From contig NZ_JAPWHB010000006.1 in assembly GCF_027214025.1 (NCBI RefSeq), forward strand, positions 186,001 to 250,000: a DNA stretch of 64,000 nucleotides, written 5' to 3'. Source of the DNA: Parahoeflea alexandrii. Its GTDB lineage: Bacteria; Pseudomonadota; Alphaproteobacteria; Rhizobiales; Rhizobiaceae. Both the position numbers and the translations under genes were made by a program. Shown piece after piece: positions 34,568-43,401 of this stretch; position 1 is the stretch's first letter; the number at the start of each line of letters is the position of its first letter. The notes under the pieces are model-generated. The model saw only the letters and a list, made by a program, of their open reading frames with translations. It had not been told where the DNA came from and did not search any database.

Positions 34568-36060
34568 GCGCCGATCCGATCATCCGCCTTGAGAAGGTGG
34601 CCAAGAGCTATGGCGGCATCAACGCGCTGGAGGAGGCCGATTTCGAGCTGTTTCCGGGCGAGATTCACGCGCTGGCCGGAGAGAACGGGGCGGGCAAATC
34701 GACACTGTGCAAACTGATCGCCGGTGTCATCGCGCCAACCGCCGGCGCGGTGTGGATCGACGGCAGGCAGGTCACCCTGTCGGCGCCGAAGGACGCCAGC
34801 CGGCTCGGCATTTCCATGGTTTACCAGGAGACCAGCCTGGTGCCGCAATTGACCGTGGCGCAGAACATGGTGCTCGGCCGCGAGCGCATGTTCAACTCGG
34901 TGCGCAAGGTGCGCAATGCCGCGCGCCAGGTTTTGCAGCGGCTGAACTTCAAGGTCGACCCGTCACAGCTTGCCGGTTCGTTGTCGACCGCCAAGCGGCA
35001 GATGGTGGAAATCGCGCGTGCCGTGCTCAACGAGGCGCGGGTGATCATTCTGGACGAGCCGACCGCCGCGCTGACGCCCGAAGAGACCGATCACCTGTTC
35101 GATCTGATGAAGTCGCTGCAGCGCAGCGGCGTGGCGATGATCTTCATCAGCCACGCGTTGGAGGAGGCGCTCAACCACGCCGACCGGATCTCGGTGCTGC
35201 GCAACGGTCGCCTGACGGTGACAGGACCGGCGCGGGACTTCGACCGCAACCGGCTGATCAGCTCGATGATCGGCTCGGAACTCAAGCAGGATACGAGCGC
35301 GGCGAAGGCGGTGCGGGCCGTGCACTCGGCGCTGCCGGTGCTGCGGGTGGAAAACATCCGCATGGGCAGCATGGTCAACAACATGTCCTTCTCGGTATTT
35401 CCAGGGCAGGTCACCGGTATCGCGGGGCTGATCGGCTCCGGCCGCAGCGAGGTCGCCAAGGTGATCATGGGCCACACCAAGCGCAATTTCGGCGGCGGAC
35501 GGATCTGGTTCGAAGGGCGCGAGGTGCGTTACAACGTGCCCGCGCAGGCGATTGCCGACGGCATCGCCTATGTCAGCGAGGATCGGAAATTCGACGGTTT
35601 CTTCGAGACAATGAGCATCGCCGACAATATCGGACTCGGCTGGCTCGCCAAGTTCGGACGCCGCCGCCGGCTGGCGCCGCTCAGCCGGATGCGGCAGATT
35701 TCGCAGGACTGGGAAAAGCGGCTGTCGATCCGCTGCACCGACGTCGACCAGCTGGTGCTTCATCTTTCGGGCGGCAACCAGCAGAAGGTGGTGATCGCCA
35801 AGTCGCTGGCACAGGAGCCGAAGCTGGTGATCTTCGACGAGCCGACGCGAGGTGTCGATGTCGGGGCGATCGCGGAAATCCGCCAGATCGTCCGCAACTT
35901 TGCCGAAAGCGGCGCCGGCGTTATCCTGATCTCGTCCTACCTGCCGGAAATCCTGGATTTGTCGGACCGCATTCTCGTCGCCAAAAGCGGCACGATCGTC
36001 GCCGAATTCGCCCGCAACGAAGCAACAGCGGAAAGAATACTCCATGCCGCGATCCACTGA
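34564..36060 (+). CDS. ABC transporter ATPase, double-NBD sugar type (RbsA-like)
   Basis: A 498-residue cytoplasmic energy subunit with two nucleotide-binding domains. NBD1: Walker A GENGAGKST, Q-loop MVYQETSLVPQLT, L-S-T-A-K-R-Q signature, Walker B VIILDEPTAAL. NBD2: GLIGSGRSEVAK (the degenerate Walker A usual in this family), LSGGNQQKVVIAKSL, Walker B LVIFDEPTRGVDVGA. ATG 34564 overlaps the propeller stop; the longer frame upstream has no support. It completes the importer of this operon. The downstream esterase gene overlaps its 3' end by 17 bases. Confidence 0.94.
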   Translation: MSADPIIRLEKVAKSYGGINALEEADFELFPGEIHALAGENGAGKSTLCKLIAGVIAPTAGAVWIDGRQVTLSAPKDASRLGISMVYQETSLVPQLTVAQNMVLGRERMFNSVRKVRNAARQVLQRLNFKVDPSQLAGSLSTAKRQMVEIARAVLNEARVIILDEPTAALTPEETDHLFDLMKSLQRSGVAMIFISHALEEALNHADRISVLRNGRLTVTGPARDFDRNRLISSMIGSELKQDTSAAKAVRAVHSALPVLRVENIRMGSMVNNMSFSVFPGQVTGIAGLIGSGRSEVAKVIMGHTKRNFGGGRIWFEGREVRYNVPAQAIADGIAYVSEDRKFDGFFETMSIADNIGLGWLAKFGRRRRLAPLSRMRQISQDWEKRLSIRCTDVDQLVLHLSGGNQQKVVIAKSLAQEPKLVIFDEPTRGVDVGAIAEIRQIVRNFAESGAGVILISSYLPEILDLSDRILVAKSGTIVAEFARNEATAERILHAAIH

Positions 36061-37648
36061 CACGGCCGTGCTGAAAGACGGGGCAGACAGGCCCCTGGTC
36101 CGCTGCCCCGCCGGCGCGCTCTGCGGTACGGCGCGTGACGGGATCCGTGTCTTCAAGGGCATCGCCTACGCGCTGCCGCCCGCGGGTGCGAACCGATGGA
36201 TGCCGCCGCGGCCGCATCCGCAATGGTCCGGTATCCGCGAGGCGGCGGATTTCGGTCGTGCCTGCCCGCAGCCGCCGCGGCGGCGCGGGAGCATTTATGC
36301 GGGCGACATGGCGGGGATGGGCGAGGACTGCCTCACTCTCAATGTCTGGGCTCCGGACGACGCCAAAGCCATGCCTGTGCTCGTCTGGCTGCATGGCGGC
36401 TCGCTGATCTGGGGTGGCAGTTCGGAGCCGCTTTATGACGGCATGCACCTGGCCAGCCGAGCAGTCGTGGTCGTCTCGATTAATTACCGGCTCGGCGTTT
36501 TCGGGTATCTCGCCCACCCGGAACTCAGCGCGGAGTCTGCCGACGGCGTTTCGGGCAATTACGGGCTGCTCGACCAGATCGCCGCACTCGAATGGGTGCG
36601 GGACAATATCGCCAGCTTCGGCGGTGATCCGGACAATGTCACGCTCGCGGGCGAATCCGCGGGCGCGCTGAGCGTGCTGTACCTGATGTGCGCGCCGCGC
36701 GCGCGCGGCCTGTTCCACAAGGCGATCGCGCAAAGCAGCTATGCGGTCTCGATGCCGGAGCTCACGCAGTCCCGCTTTGGCGAGGAACCGGCGGAAGCGC
36801 GCGGGGTCCGGCTTCTGGCGGCGCTCGGCGCGCGCTCCATCGCGGAGCTGCGGTCGAGGGACAGTGCGGAGCTTGCCGCGGCGGCGCTGGAGGCCGGATA
36901 TATGCCCAGCGGGATCGTTGACGGGCATGTGCTGCCGCGCCAGATCGTCGAGACCTTCGAGCGCGGCGAACAGGCCCCGGTGCCGTTGCTCGCCGGGTTC
37001 AACAGCGGCGAGGTCCGGTCGCTGCCTTTCCTGATACCCCCGGCTCCCGACAGCGCGGAGACCTACGAAGGCGAAATCCGGGCCCGCTACGGCGACCTGG
37101 CGGACCGGTTCCTTGCCCTTTATCCCTCCGGCGACATGCGGGAGAGCATGCTGGCGGCGCTGCGCGACGGGCTCTACGGTTGGACGGCGGGCATGGCGGC
37201 AGCCGGCCAGGCGAAGGCTGGCGTTCCGGCCTTTCTCTACCTGTTCGATCACGGTTATCCGGTGGCCGCGCAGGCCGGACTTCACGCCTTTCACGCAGGC
37301 GAGATCCCCTACATGTTCGGCACGCTGGACCGGACGCCGCCGCACTGGCCCGAAATTCCGGCGACCGCGGCGGAACGGGGGCTGTCGGATGCAATGATGG
37401 ACTATTGGGCATCTTTTGCCGCTTCGGGCGTGCCGGCATCGGCCGGCCGGCCGCAGTGGCCGGCGCATGCGGAGAGCGCGTTTTGGATGCGGTTCGACGA
37501 AGCGCCGAAGCCGGGTACGGATCGGTTCCCGGGCGCATGCGTCTTGCATGACGAGGTGGTGCGTCGGCGCCGCGCCGCGGGTGGCATTCCGTGGAACTGG
37601 AATGTTGGCATCGCATCGCCGCCGCTTCCTCCGAAGAGTTCGAATTGA
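36044..37648 (+). CDS. Type-B carboxylesterase
   Basis: A 534-residue alpha/beta-hydrolase of the carboxylesterase/cholinesterase family. Oxyanion-hole segment VLVWLHGGSLIWGG, nucleophile elbow LAGESAGALS (Ser in G-E-S-A-G), acidic residue region LLAGFNSGEVRSL, and catalytic-His region HAFHAGEIPYMFG. E-D-C-L-T-L-N-V-W is the family's N-terminal motif. No signal peptide, so it is cytoplasmic and could hydrolyse an ester delivered by the ABC importer. The gene begins inside the ATPase 3' end. Confidence 0.92.
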   Translation: MPRSTDTAVLKDGADRPLVRCPAGALCGTARDGIRVFKGIAYALPPAGANRWMPPRPHPQWSGIREAADFGRACPQPPRRRGSIYAGDMAGMGEDCLTLNVWAPDDAKAMPVLVWLHGGSLIWGGSSEPLYDGMHLASRAVVVVSINYRLGVFGYLAHPELSAESADGVSGNYGLLDQIAALEWVRDNIASFGGDPDNVTLAGESAGALSVLYLMCAPRARGLFHKAIAQSSYAVSMPELTQSRFGEEPAEARGVRLLAALGARSIAELRSRDSAELAAAALEAGYMPSGIVDGHVLPRQIVETFERGEQAPVPLLAGFNSGEVRSLPFLIPPAPDSAETYEGEIRARYGDLADRFLALYPSGDMRESMLAALRDGLYGWTAGMAAAGQAKAGVPAFLYLFDHGYPVAAQAGLHAFHAGEIPYMFGTLDRTPPHWPEIPATAAERGLSDAMMDYWASFAASGVPASAGRPQWPAHAESAFWMRFDEAPKPGTDRFPGACVLHDEVVRRRRAAGGIPWNWNVGIASPPLPPKSSN

Positions 37649-37667
37649 AGACAGGAAAGACAGGAAA

Positions 37668-38034
37668 ATGAGAGAAGCAGTCATCGTCAGCACCGCGCGC
37701 ACCGGGATCGGCAAGGCCTATCGCGGCAGCCTCAACGCCATCAAGTCGCCGACGCTTGCCGGGCATGTCCTCGGGCACGCGATAATACGCGCCGGGATCG
37801 ATGCCGGCGAGATCGAGGATTTCGTGCTCGGCACAGTGCTGGGCGCGGGCACTGCAGGCATGAATCTGGCGCGCAACGCGGTGTTCGCGGCGGGAGCGCC
37901 GTCGACCGTCTCCGGCCAGACCATGGACTGGCCATGCGCTGATCGAAGGCCGCCGCCGCGGCGCGAAATACGTGGTGGTGACCATGTGCATCGGCGGCGG
38001 CATGGGCGCGGCCGGGCTGTTCGAGGTTCACTGA
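37668..38034 (+). pseudogene. Thiolase (acetyl-CoA acyltransferase) with large internal deletion
   Basis: The first 87 codons are a normal thiolase start (MREAVIVSTARTGIGKAYRG, then [20 protein letters not shown] and a T-V-S-G-Q-T-M-D close). At about 37928-37930 the sequence jumps to the last 34 codons of a thiolase in another frame: [10 protein letters not shown], then [20 protein letters not shown] and TGA. The middle, about 270 residues including the acyl-accepting Cys and the H-P-x-G motif, is missing and the join is out of frame, so no thiolase activity can come from this gene. Its place between an esterase and an SDR suggests the intact operon once had a beta-oxidation-like thiolysis step. 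Confidence 0.88.
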
Positions 38035-38074
38035 TGGGCAAGTGGAACCCCATGAGGCAAGGAGACTGGATGTG

Positions 38075-38968
38075 ATGGAACTGGGCAATCGAACCGCGAT
38101 CGTCACCGGCGCCGGCAGGGGGCTGGGCAGAAGCCACGCGCTGGCGCTCGCCCGGCTTGGCGCCCGCGTCGTCGTCAATGACATGAGCGCGGAGAATGCG
38201 ACCAGCGTCGCCCAAGAGATCGAGGTTGTGGGTGGCAAGGCGCTGGCATTCGGCGGCTCGGTCACGGACCCGGCGCGCATGGGCGAAATGGTCGCCGCCG
38301 CGACGAAGGTCTTCGGCAGCGTCGACATCCTGGTCAACAATGCCGGCATCCTGCGTGACAAGACCTTCGCCAAGATGGATCTCGATGATTTCCGTCTTGT
38401 CGTAGAGACCCACCTCATGGGCTCGGTGATCTGCACCAAGGCCGTCTGGGACATCATGCGCGACCAGGGCTACGGCCGTATCGTCATGACGACGTCCTCA
38501 TCCGGCCTTTACGGCAATTTCGGCCAGTCGAATTACAGCGCGGCGAAGATGGCGCTGGTAGGCCTGATGCAGACGCTGGCAATCGAGGGCCGCAAGTACG
38601 ACATCCGGGTCAATTGCCTGGCGCCGACGGCGGCGACGCAGATGACGGAAGGCGTGCTGTCGCCCGATGCGATGCGGGATCTCTCGCCGGATTTCGTCTC
38701 GGAGGGGTTGCTGGCGCTGGTCGGCGCCGACGCGCCGACGCGGGCGATCCTGTGCGCCGGCGCCGGGCATTTCGCGCGGGCCAACATTACCCTGACCAAG
38801 GGCATTCATATCGGCAGCGGCGAGGGGGCCGCCCACCGGGTCGTGGATGCCTGGGAGAGGATCGGCGACCGGACCGGGGAAACGGTCCCGGAGAACTGTT
38901 TCGCGCAGTCCGAACAAGAGCTTGCCGGCGCGGGGGAGAATGCCCCGGCGGCCGGGGCGAAGCCATAG
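38075..38968 (+). CDS. SDR-family dehydrogenase (HSD17B4-like 3-hydroxyacyl-CoA type)
   Basis: A 297-residue short-chain dehydrogenase. Cofactor motif TGAGRGLGRSHALALARLG, N-N-A-G-I-L-R-D, catalytic S-Y-K in TTSSSGLYGNFGQSNYSAAK; the G-N-F-G-Q-x-N-Y-x-A-A-K form and the L-R-D-K-T-F-A-K-M loop are those of the HSD17B4 N-terminal dehydrogenase group, which oxidises (3R)-hydroxyacyl-CoA with NAD. About 45 C-terminal residues (VVDAWERIGDRTGETVPENC) extend beyond the Rossmann domain. ATG 38075 has AAGGAG upstream. A role in breaking down an acyl-CoA intermediate is inferred; the thiolase that would follow is broken. Confidence 0.88.
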   Translation: MELGNRTAIVTGAGRGLGRSHALALARLGARVVVNDMSAENATSVAQEIEVVGGKALAFGGSVTDPARMGEMVAAATKVFGSVDILVNNAGILRDKTFAKMDLDDFRLVVETHLMGSVICTKAVWDIMRDQGYGRIVMTTSSSGLYGNFGQSNYSAAKMALVGLMQTLAIEGRKYDIRVNCLAPTAATQMTEGVLSPDAMRDLSPDFVSEGLLALVGADAPTRAILCAGAGHFARANITLTKGIHIGSGEGAAHRVVDAWERIGDRTGETVPENCFAQSEQELAGAGENAPAAGAKP

Positions 38969-39050
38969 CCGGCCGTGTGGCCGGTTTGAAGGGCGGAAAC
39001 GCCAAGTTGAAGGCAGCGGATGATCCGCTGTCGTGATCGGGAGGAAGATC

Positions 39051-40301
39051 ATGAAGAAGCATCTGTTTTCGACAGCCATCGCGTTGTCGCTACTGGGAGC
39101 AACCGCGATGCACGCGGTGGCCGAGGACACTTTCAAGATCGGTTATGTCGATCCGCTCTCGGGCGGTGGCGCGGCCGCCGGCCAGATCGGTCTCAATCAG
39201 CTCAAATACATCGCCGACGAGATCAACGGCAAAGGCGGGGTGCTCGGCAAGCAAGTCGAGATCATTCCCTACGACAACAAGCTCGATCCTCAGGTCAGCC
39301 TGCTGCAGGTACAGAAGGCCATCGACCAGGGCGTGCGCGTCATCGTGCAGGGCAACGGCTCCTCCGTGGCAGCGGCTGTCGAGAGTTTCGTGACCAAGTT
39401 CAACTCGCGCAATCCCGGCAAGGAGGTGGTGCATATCAACCACGCCGCCATCGACCCGTCGCTGACCAACGACAATTGCAGCTACTGGCACTTCGCCTTC
39501 GACGCCAATGTCAACATCAAGGTCGAGGCGATGACCAACTTCATGAAGGCCAACGACGCCATCAAGAAGGTCTACCTGATCAGCCAGGACTACTCGTTCG
39601 GCCATTCGGTGGCAGATGCGGCCGCCAAGAAGCTCGGCGCGGAAGGGTCGGGCATCGAGGTTGTGGGCAACGAGTTCGTACCGCTGCAGAAAGTGACTGA
39701 TTTCTCGCCCTACATCGCCAAGATCCAGGCGTCCGGGGCGGACTCGGTGATGACCGCCAACTGGGGCAATGATCTCCAATTGCTGATCAAGGCCGCCGGC
39801 GACGCCGGGCTTGGCGTCAACTGGTATACCTTCTACGCGGGCCTCGCCGGCACGCCGACCGCGATCAAGCAGGCGGGACTGGAAGACAAGGTTTTCCAGA
39901 TCACCGAAGGTGTGAACAACATCGACTACCAGCCGATGCAGGAGAAGGTGAAGGACTACATCTCCAAGCACAAGGATGCGCCGATCTACTATCCGCGCCT
40001 GTTCAACGCGATGGGCATGGTCTTCAAGGCGGTCGAGGAAGCCAACTCCGAGGATCCGGTCAAGTTCGTGCCCAAGCTTGAAGGCATGCGCTACGCCGAC
40101 TTCATCGACGGCAAGGAAGGCTTCATGCGCAAGGACGACCACCAGTACTTCCAGACGATGTATATTTCCGGTCTCGGCGCGCTCGGCGCCAACCAGCCCT
40201 TCGACGAGGAAGGCACGGGCTGGGGCTGGAAGGTGGCGGCGACGGTTCCCGTCGACGAAACCATCGTTCCGACGACCTGCGACATGGAACGGCCGAACTG
40301 A
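39051..40301 (+). CDS. Branched-chain amino acid-type ABC binding protein (LivJ/K-like)
   Basis: A 416-residue exported Peripla_BP_6 protein. ATG 39051 has GGAGGAAG upstream and starts a Sec signal (KKHLFSTAIALSLLGATAM, cleavage near A-V-A). The mature protein begins FKIGYVDPLSGGGAAAGQIG and includes EIINGKGGVLGKQVEI-like DEINGKGGVLGKQVEIIPYD and RVIVQGNGSSVAAAVESF. This subfamily is used for amino acids, amides and aromatic acids, so the ligand is open. It opens a second importer within the same operon and is followed by a strong hairpin. Confidence 0.93.
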   Translation: MKKHLFSTAIALSLLGATAMHAVAEDTFKIGYVDPLSGGGAAAGQIGLNQLKYIADEINGKGGVLGKQVEIIPYDNKLDPQVSLLQVQKAIDQGVRVIVQGNGSSVAAAVESFVTKFNSRNPGKEVVHINHAAIDPSLTNDNCSYWHFAFDANVNIKVEAMTNFMKANDAIKKVYLISQDYSFGHSVADAAAKKLGAEGSGIEVVGNEFVPLQKVTDFSPYIAKIQASGADSVMTANWGNDLQLLIKAAGDAGLGVNWYTFYAGLAGTPTAIKQAGLEDKVFQITEGVNNIDYQPMQEKVKDYISKHKDAPIYYPRLFNAMGMVFKAVEEANSEDPVKFVPKLEGMRYADFIDGKEGFMRKDDHQYFQTMYISGLGALGANQPFDEEGTGWGWKVAATVPVDETIVPTTCDMERPN

Positions 40302-40314
40302 CAGACGGCTACAA

Positions 40315-40342
40315 GACGGCGCCGGGGTCATCCGGCGCCGTC
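40315..40342 (+). terminator. Intercistronic hairpin after the second binding-protein gene
   Basis: GACGGCGCCGG (40315-40325), loop GGTCAT, CCGGCGCCGTC (40332-40342): perfect 11-bp stem without a U tract, 13 bases after the stop. Probably sets higher expression of the binding protein than of the permease genes. Confidence 0.65.
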
Positions 40343-40400
40343 CCTCGCTATCGGTGTTTGACCCGCATAAACTCAATCATGCGGGAAGGGGGAGACCTTC

Positions 40401-41351
40401 ATGCTCGAGATCGTTCTCATTTCTAGTCTCAACGGCGTCCTGTTCGGGATGCTGCTGTTTCTCATGGCCAGCGGCCTGACGGTCATCTTCTCGATGATGG
40501 GCGTTCTCAATTTCGCCCATGCCAGCTTCTACATGCTTGGCGCCTTTTTCGGCTTCGAGATCAGCCGCCATGTCGGGTTCTGGCCGGGTCTGGTGGTGGC
40601 GCCGGTTCTGGTCGGGATGATCGGCATGCTGGTCGAGCGCTACGGGCTGCGCACCGTGCACAAGCACGGCCACGTTGCCGAACTGCTGTTCACCTTCGGG
40701 CTGACCTTCATCATCCAGGAGCTGGTGCAGATGATCTGGGGCAAGCTGGCGGTCGACTACCGGGTGCCGCCGATCCTGGACTTTCCCGCCTTCACGATCT
40801 TCTCGACGGAATATCCCGCCTACAAGATTTTTGAATTGCTGACGGCGATCGCGATCTTCCTGGCGTTGCTGCTCGTCATCAAGCGCACTCGCATCGGCCT
40901 CGTCGTCCAGGCCTCGCTGAGCCATCCCGAGATGGTGGGCATGCTCGGGCACAATGTCGACCGCGTCTTCATGCTGGTCTTCGGCGTCGGCGCCGGGCTG
41001 GCGGCGGTCGCAGGCGTGATCGCCGGACCCGCGCTGGTCACGCAGTCCAACATGGCGCACTCGCTCGGGCCGATCCTGTTCGTGGTCGTCGTGGTAGGCG
41101 GGCTCGGGTCGCTTGGCGGCGCCTTTATCGCCTCGTTGCTGATCGGGCTTTTGCAGACCTTCGCCGTCGCCTCCAATGCCTCGCTGGCCGATGCCTTCGG
41201 CGAGCTGACCGGCACCGGCCCGCTTGCGGCCTACCTGGGCGACATCTGGAACGTCACGGTGGCGCAGCTGTCCGCCGTCATGCCTTACCTGCTGCTGGTG
41301 CTGATCCTGATCTTCAGGCCGCGTGGACTGATGGGGACCCGGGAAACATGA
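40401..41351 (+). CDS. Branched-chain amino acid-type ABC permease LivH-like
   Basis: A 316-residue inner-membrane permease with about eight helices. Typical features are SSLNGVLFGMLLFLMASGLTVI at the N-terminus, GVLNFAHASFYMLGAFFGF, and the cytoplasmic coupling-loop region VVVVVGGLGSLGGAFIASLL. It overlaps the LivM-like gene by four bases (ATGA). Pairs with the next gene to form the transmembrane part of the second importer. Confidence 0.93.
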   Translation: MLEIVLISSLNGVLFGMLLFLMASGLTVIFSMMGVLNFAHASFYMLGAFFGFEISRHVGFWPGLVVAPVLVGMIGMLVERYGLRTVHKHGHVAELLFTFGLTFIIQELVQMIWGKLAVDYRVPPILDFPAFTIFSTEYPAYKIFELLTAIAIFLALLLVIKRTRIGLVVQASLSHPEMVGMLGHNVDRVFMLVFGVGAGLAAVAGVIAGPALVTQSNMAHSLGPILFVVVVVGGLGSLGGAFIASLLIGLLQTFAVASNASLADAFGELTGTGPLAAYLGDIWNVTVAQLSAVMPYLLLVLILIFRPRGLMGTRET

Positions 41352-42652
41352 GCGACATGACACATACACGCCCTGCCGGGCCGCCTTCGGGTGGCGGCGG
41401 CTTCGTTGCGACCTACGGCGTCTGGATCCTCGCCGCCATCGTGCTTGCGCTGCTGCCGCAGGTGTTCAGTTCGGGGCTCCTGATCTCCACCATGTGCCTG
41501 ATGGGGATCATGATCATCTTTGCGCTGTCCTACAACATGCTGCTCGGCCAGACCGGACTGTTGTCGTTCGGGCACGCGGTGTTCTTCGGTCTCGGCGGTT
41601 ACCTGACGGCGCATGCCATGAATGCTGCACGGGCCGCGCATGCGCCGCTGCCGCTCGAAGTCTTCCCGCTCGCGGGTGGCGCGACAGGCCTGGTCTTCGG
41701 GCTTATCTTCGGCGCGGTGGCGACGCGGCGCTCGGGCACCGCCTTCGCGATGATCACGCTGGGCATCGGCGAACTGGTCTCGTCGAGCGCGCTGTTGCTG
41801 CACCACGTCTTCGGCGGCGAGGAGGGCATCTCTCTCGACCGCACCCGGGCGCTGCACCTGTTCGGCGTGACGTTCGGCCCGCAGGAACAGGTCTATTACC
41901 TGATCGCCGGATGGGGCTTTATCTCGGCGGCGGCGATGTACGCGATCACCCGCACGCCATTCGGGCGCATCTGCAACGCGGTGCGCGACAACCCCGACCG
42001 TGCGAGCTTCATCGGCTACGATACCACGACCGTCCGCTTCATTGCGTTTGCCATGGCCGGGCTGTTCGCGGGAATAGCCGGCGGACTGGTTGCGCTCAAT
42101 TTCGAGATCGTGACGTCGTCGGCCATGGGTGCCGCGCAATCGGGCACAGTCGTGCTGATGACCTTCATCGGCGGGGTAGGCAATTTCGCCGGCCCGATCA
42201 TCGGCGCGATTCTGGTCACCTATCTGCAGGTGATGCTCAGCGACATCACCGGGGCCTGGCAGCTTTATTTCGGCCTGCTGTTCATCGGCATGGTGATGTT
42301 TGCGCCGACCGGCATCGCCGGCCTGCTGGCAATGCAGGCGCCGCTGGTGCGGGCAGGGCAGTTCCACCGCGTGCTGCCCTGGTATGTGCTGGCGCTGGCG
42401 CCGGGTCTGGTCGCGCTGGCCGGCCTCAGCCTGGTGATCGAGATGTGCTTTCAGCTGACGGTCAACGCGCCGGAAGGCCCGCAAATGTCGCTGGCCGGCA
42501 TTGCATTCAACGCGACGTCGCCGGTTCCGTGGCTCGTCGCCGGGGTGCTGATGATTGCCGGTTTCTGGGGTTTCAGGATCGCGGGGCGCAGGGCGCTTGA
42601 CGCCTATGGCTCCGCGCTGGAGGCGATCCGCTCGCCAAGGAGTGCACAATGA
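41348..42652 (+). CDS. Branched-chain amino acid-type ABC permease LivM-like
   Basis: A 434-residue permease, longer than most LivM proteins (about 320-360). The core has LSYNMLLGQTGLLSFGHAVF, GTAFAMITLGIGELV, AGGLVALNFEIVTSSAM and FIGGVGNFAGPIIGAILVTY. About 90 extra residues after the core add one or two helices (WYVLALAPGLVALAGLSLVI, VPWLVAGVLMIAGFWGF). ATGA overlaps join it to both neighbours. Confidence 0.92.
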   Translation: MSDMTHTRPAGPPSGGGGFVATYGVWILAAIVLALLPQVFSSGLLISTMCLMGIMIIFALSYNMLLGQTGLLSFGHAVFFGLGGYLTAHAMNAARAAHAPLPLEVFPLAGGATGLVFGLIFGAVATRRSGTAFAMITLGIGELVSSSALLLHHVFGGEEGISLDRTRALHLFGVTFGPQEQVYYLIAGWGFISAAAMYAITRTPFGRICNAVRDNPDRASFIGYDTTTVRFIAFAMAGLFAGIAGGLVALNFEIVTSSAMGAAQSGTVVLMTFIGGVGNFAGPIIGAILVTYLQVMLSDITGAWQLYFGLLFIGMVMFAPTGIAGLLAMQAPLVRAGQFHRVLPWYVLALAPGLVALAGLSLVIEMCFQLTVNAPEGPQMSLAGIAFNATSPVPWLVAGVLMIAGFWGFRIAGRRALDAYGSALEAIRSPRSAQ

Positions 42653-43401
42653 CTACGCCCGCGTTCGAACTGACTGGGCTTCGCAAGAGTTTTGGCCCCC
42701 TGGAGATCATCAAGGGCGTCGACCTGGCGGTTCCCGCCGGGGAGCGGCATGCCATCATCGGGCCGAACGGCGCCGGGAAATCGACGCTGTTCCATCTGAT
42801 CAGCGGCCGCTACCGCCCCAACGCCGGCAGTATCCGGATGCGCGGCGAGGAGATCGCCGGCATGGCGCCACAGCTGATCAACCGCCGCGGCCTGTCGCGC
42901 AGCTTCCAGATCACCAACGTCTTCCCGAAACTGAGCGTCTGGGAGAACGTGCGGTGCGCGACGCTGTGGGCGCTTGGATACCGTTACGCCTTCTGGCTCG
43001 GCATCGAGCGCCTTGCCGATGTCCGCGACCGCACCGAGCAGATCCTCAGGGAGATCAACCTGCTCGACCGCTGGCAAATGCCGGCCGGCATGCTGAGCTA
43101 TGCCGAGCAGCGGGCTCTGGAGATCGGGCTGACGATCGCCGGCAATGCCGACATCCTGCTTCTCGATGAGCCGACGGCGGGGATGAGCCGCGCCGAAACC
43201 GATCACATGGTGGATCTGATCCGGCGGGTGACCGAGGGCCGGACGCTGGTGATGATCGAGCATGACATGGGCGTCGTCTTCGACCTCGCCGACCGCATCA
43301 CGGTGCTGGTCTATGGCGAGGTCATCGCCTCCGATACGCCGGAGCGGGTCAAGGCCAGCGCCGCGGTGCAACAGGCTTATCTTGGCGAGGAGGCGGAATG
43401 A
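42649..43401 (+). CDS. Branched-chain amino acid-type ABC ATPase LivG-like
   Basis: A 250-residue ATPase with an intact Walker A (GPNGAGKSTLFHLISG), Q-loop R-S-F-Q-I-T-N-V-F-P, signature L-S-Y-A-E-Q-R-A-L-E-I-G (Ala where Gly is usual), Walker B ADILLLDEPTAGMSRAE and the switch His in MIEHDMGVVF. The family C-terminus (VLVYGEVIASDTPERVKASA, then A-Y-L-G) is complete. Works as a heterodimer with the following LivF-like subunit. Confidence 0.93.
   Translation: MTTPAFELTGLRKSFGPLEIIKGVDLAVPAGERHAIIGPNGAGKSTLFHLISGRYRPNAGSIRMRGEEIAGMAPQLINRRGLSRSFQITNVFPKLSVWENVRCATLWALGYRYAFWLGIERLADVRDRTEQILREINLLDRWQMPAGMLSYAEQRALEIGLTIAGNADILLLDEPTAGMSRAETDHMVDLIRRVTEGRTLVMIEHDMGVVFDLADRITVLVYGEVIASDTPERVKASAAVQQAYLGEEAE

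Noticed and set aside
35921-37714. Minus-strand frame of 597 codons opposite the carboxylesterase
   Set aside because: Same reason: antisense of a gene with full catalytic motifs, no ribosome-binding site or domain.
37416-38075. A 219-codon continuous frame across the thiolase remnant
   Set aside because: Continuous only because the deletion joined two frames; residues after the junction are not thiolase in that frame and before 37668 belong to the esterase in another frame.
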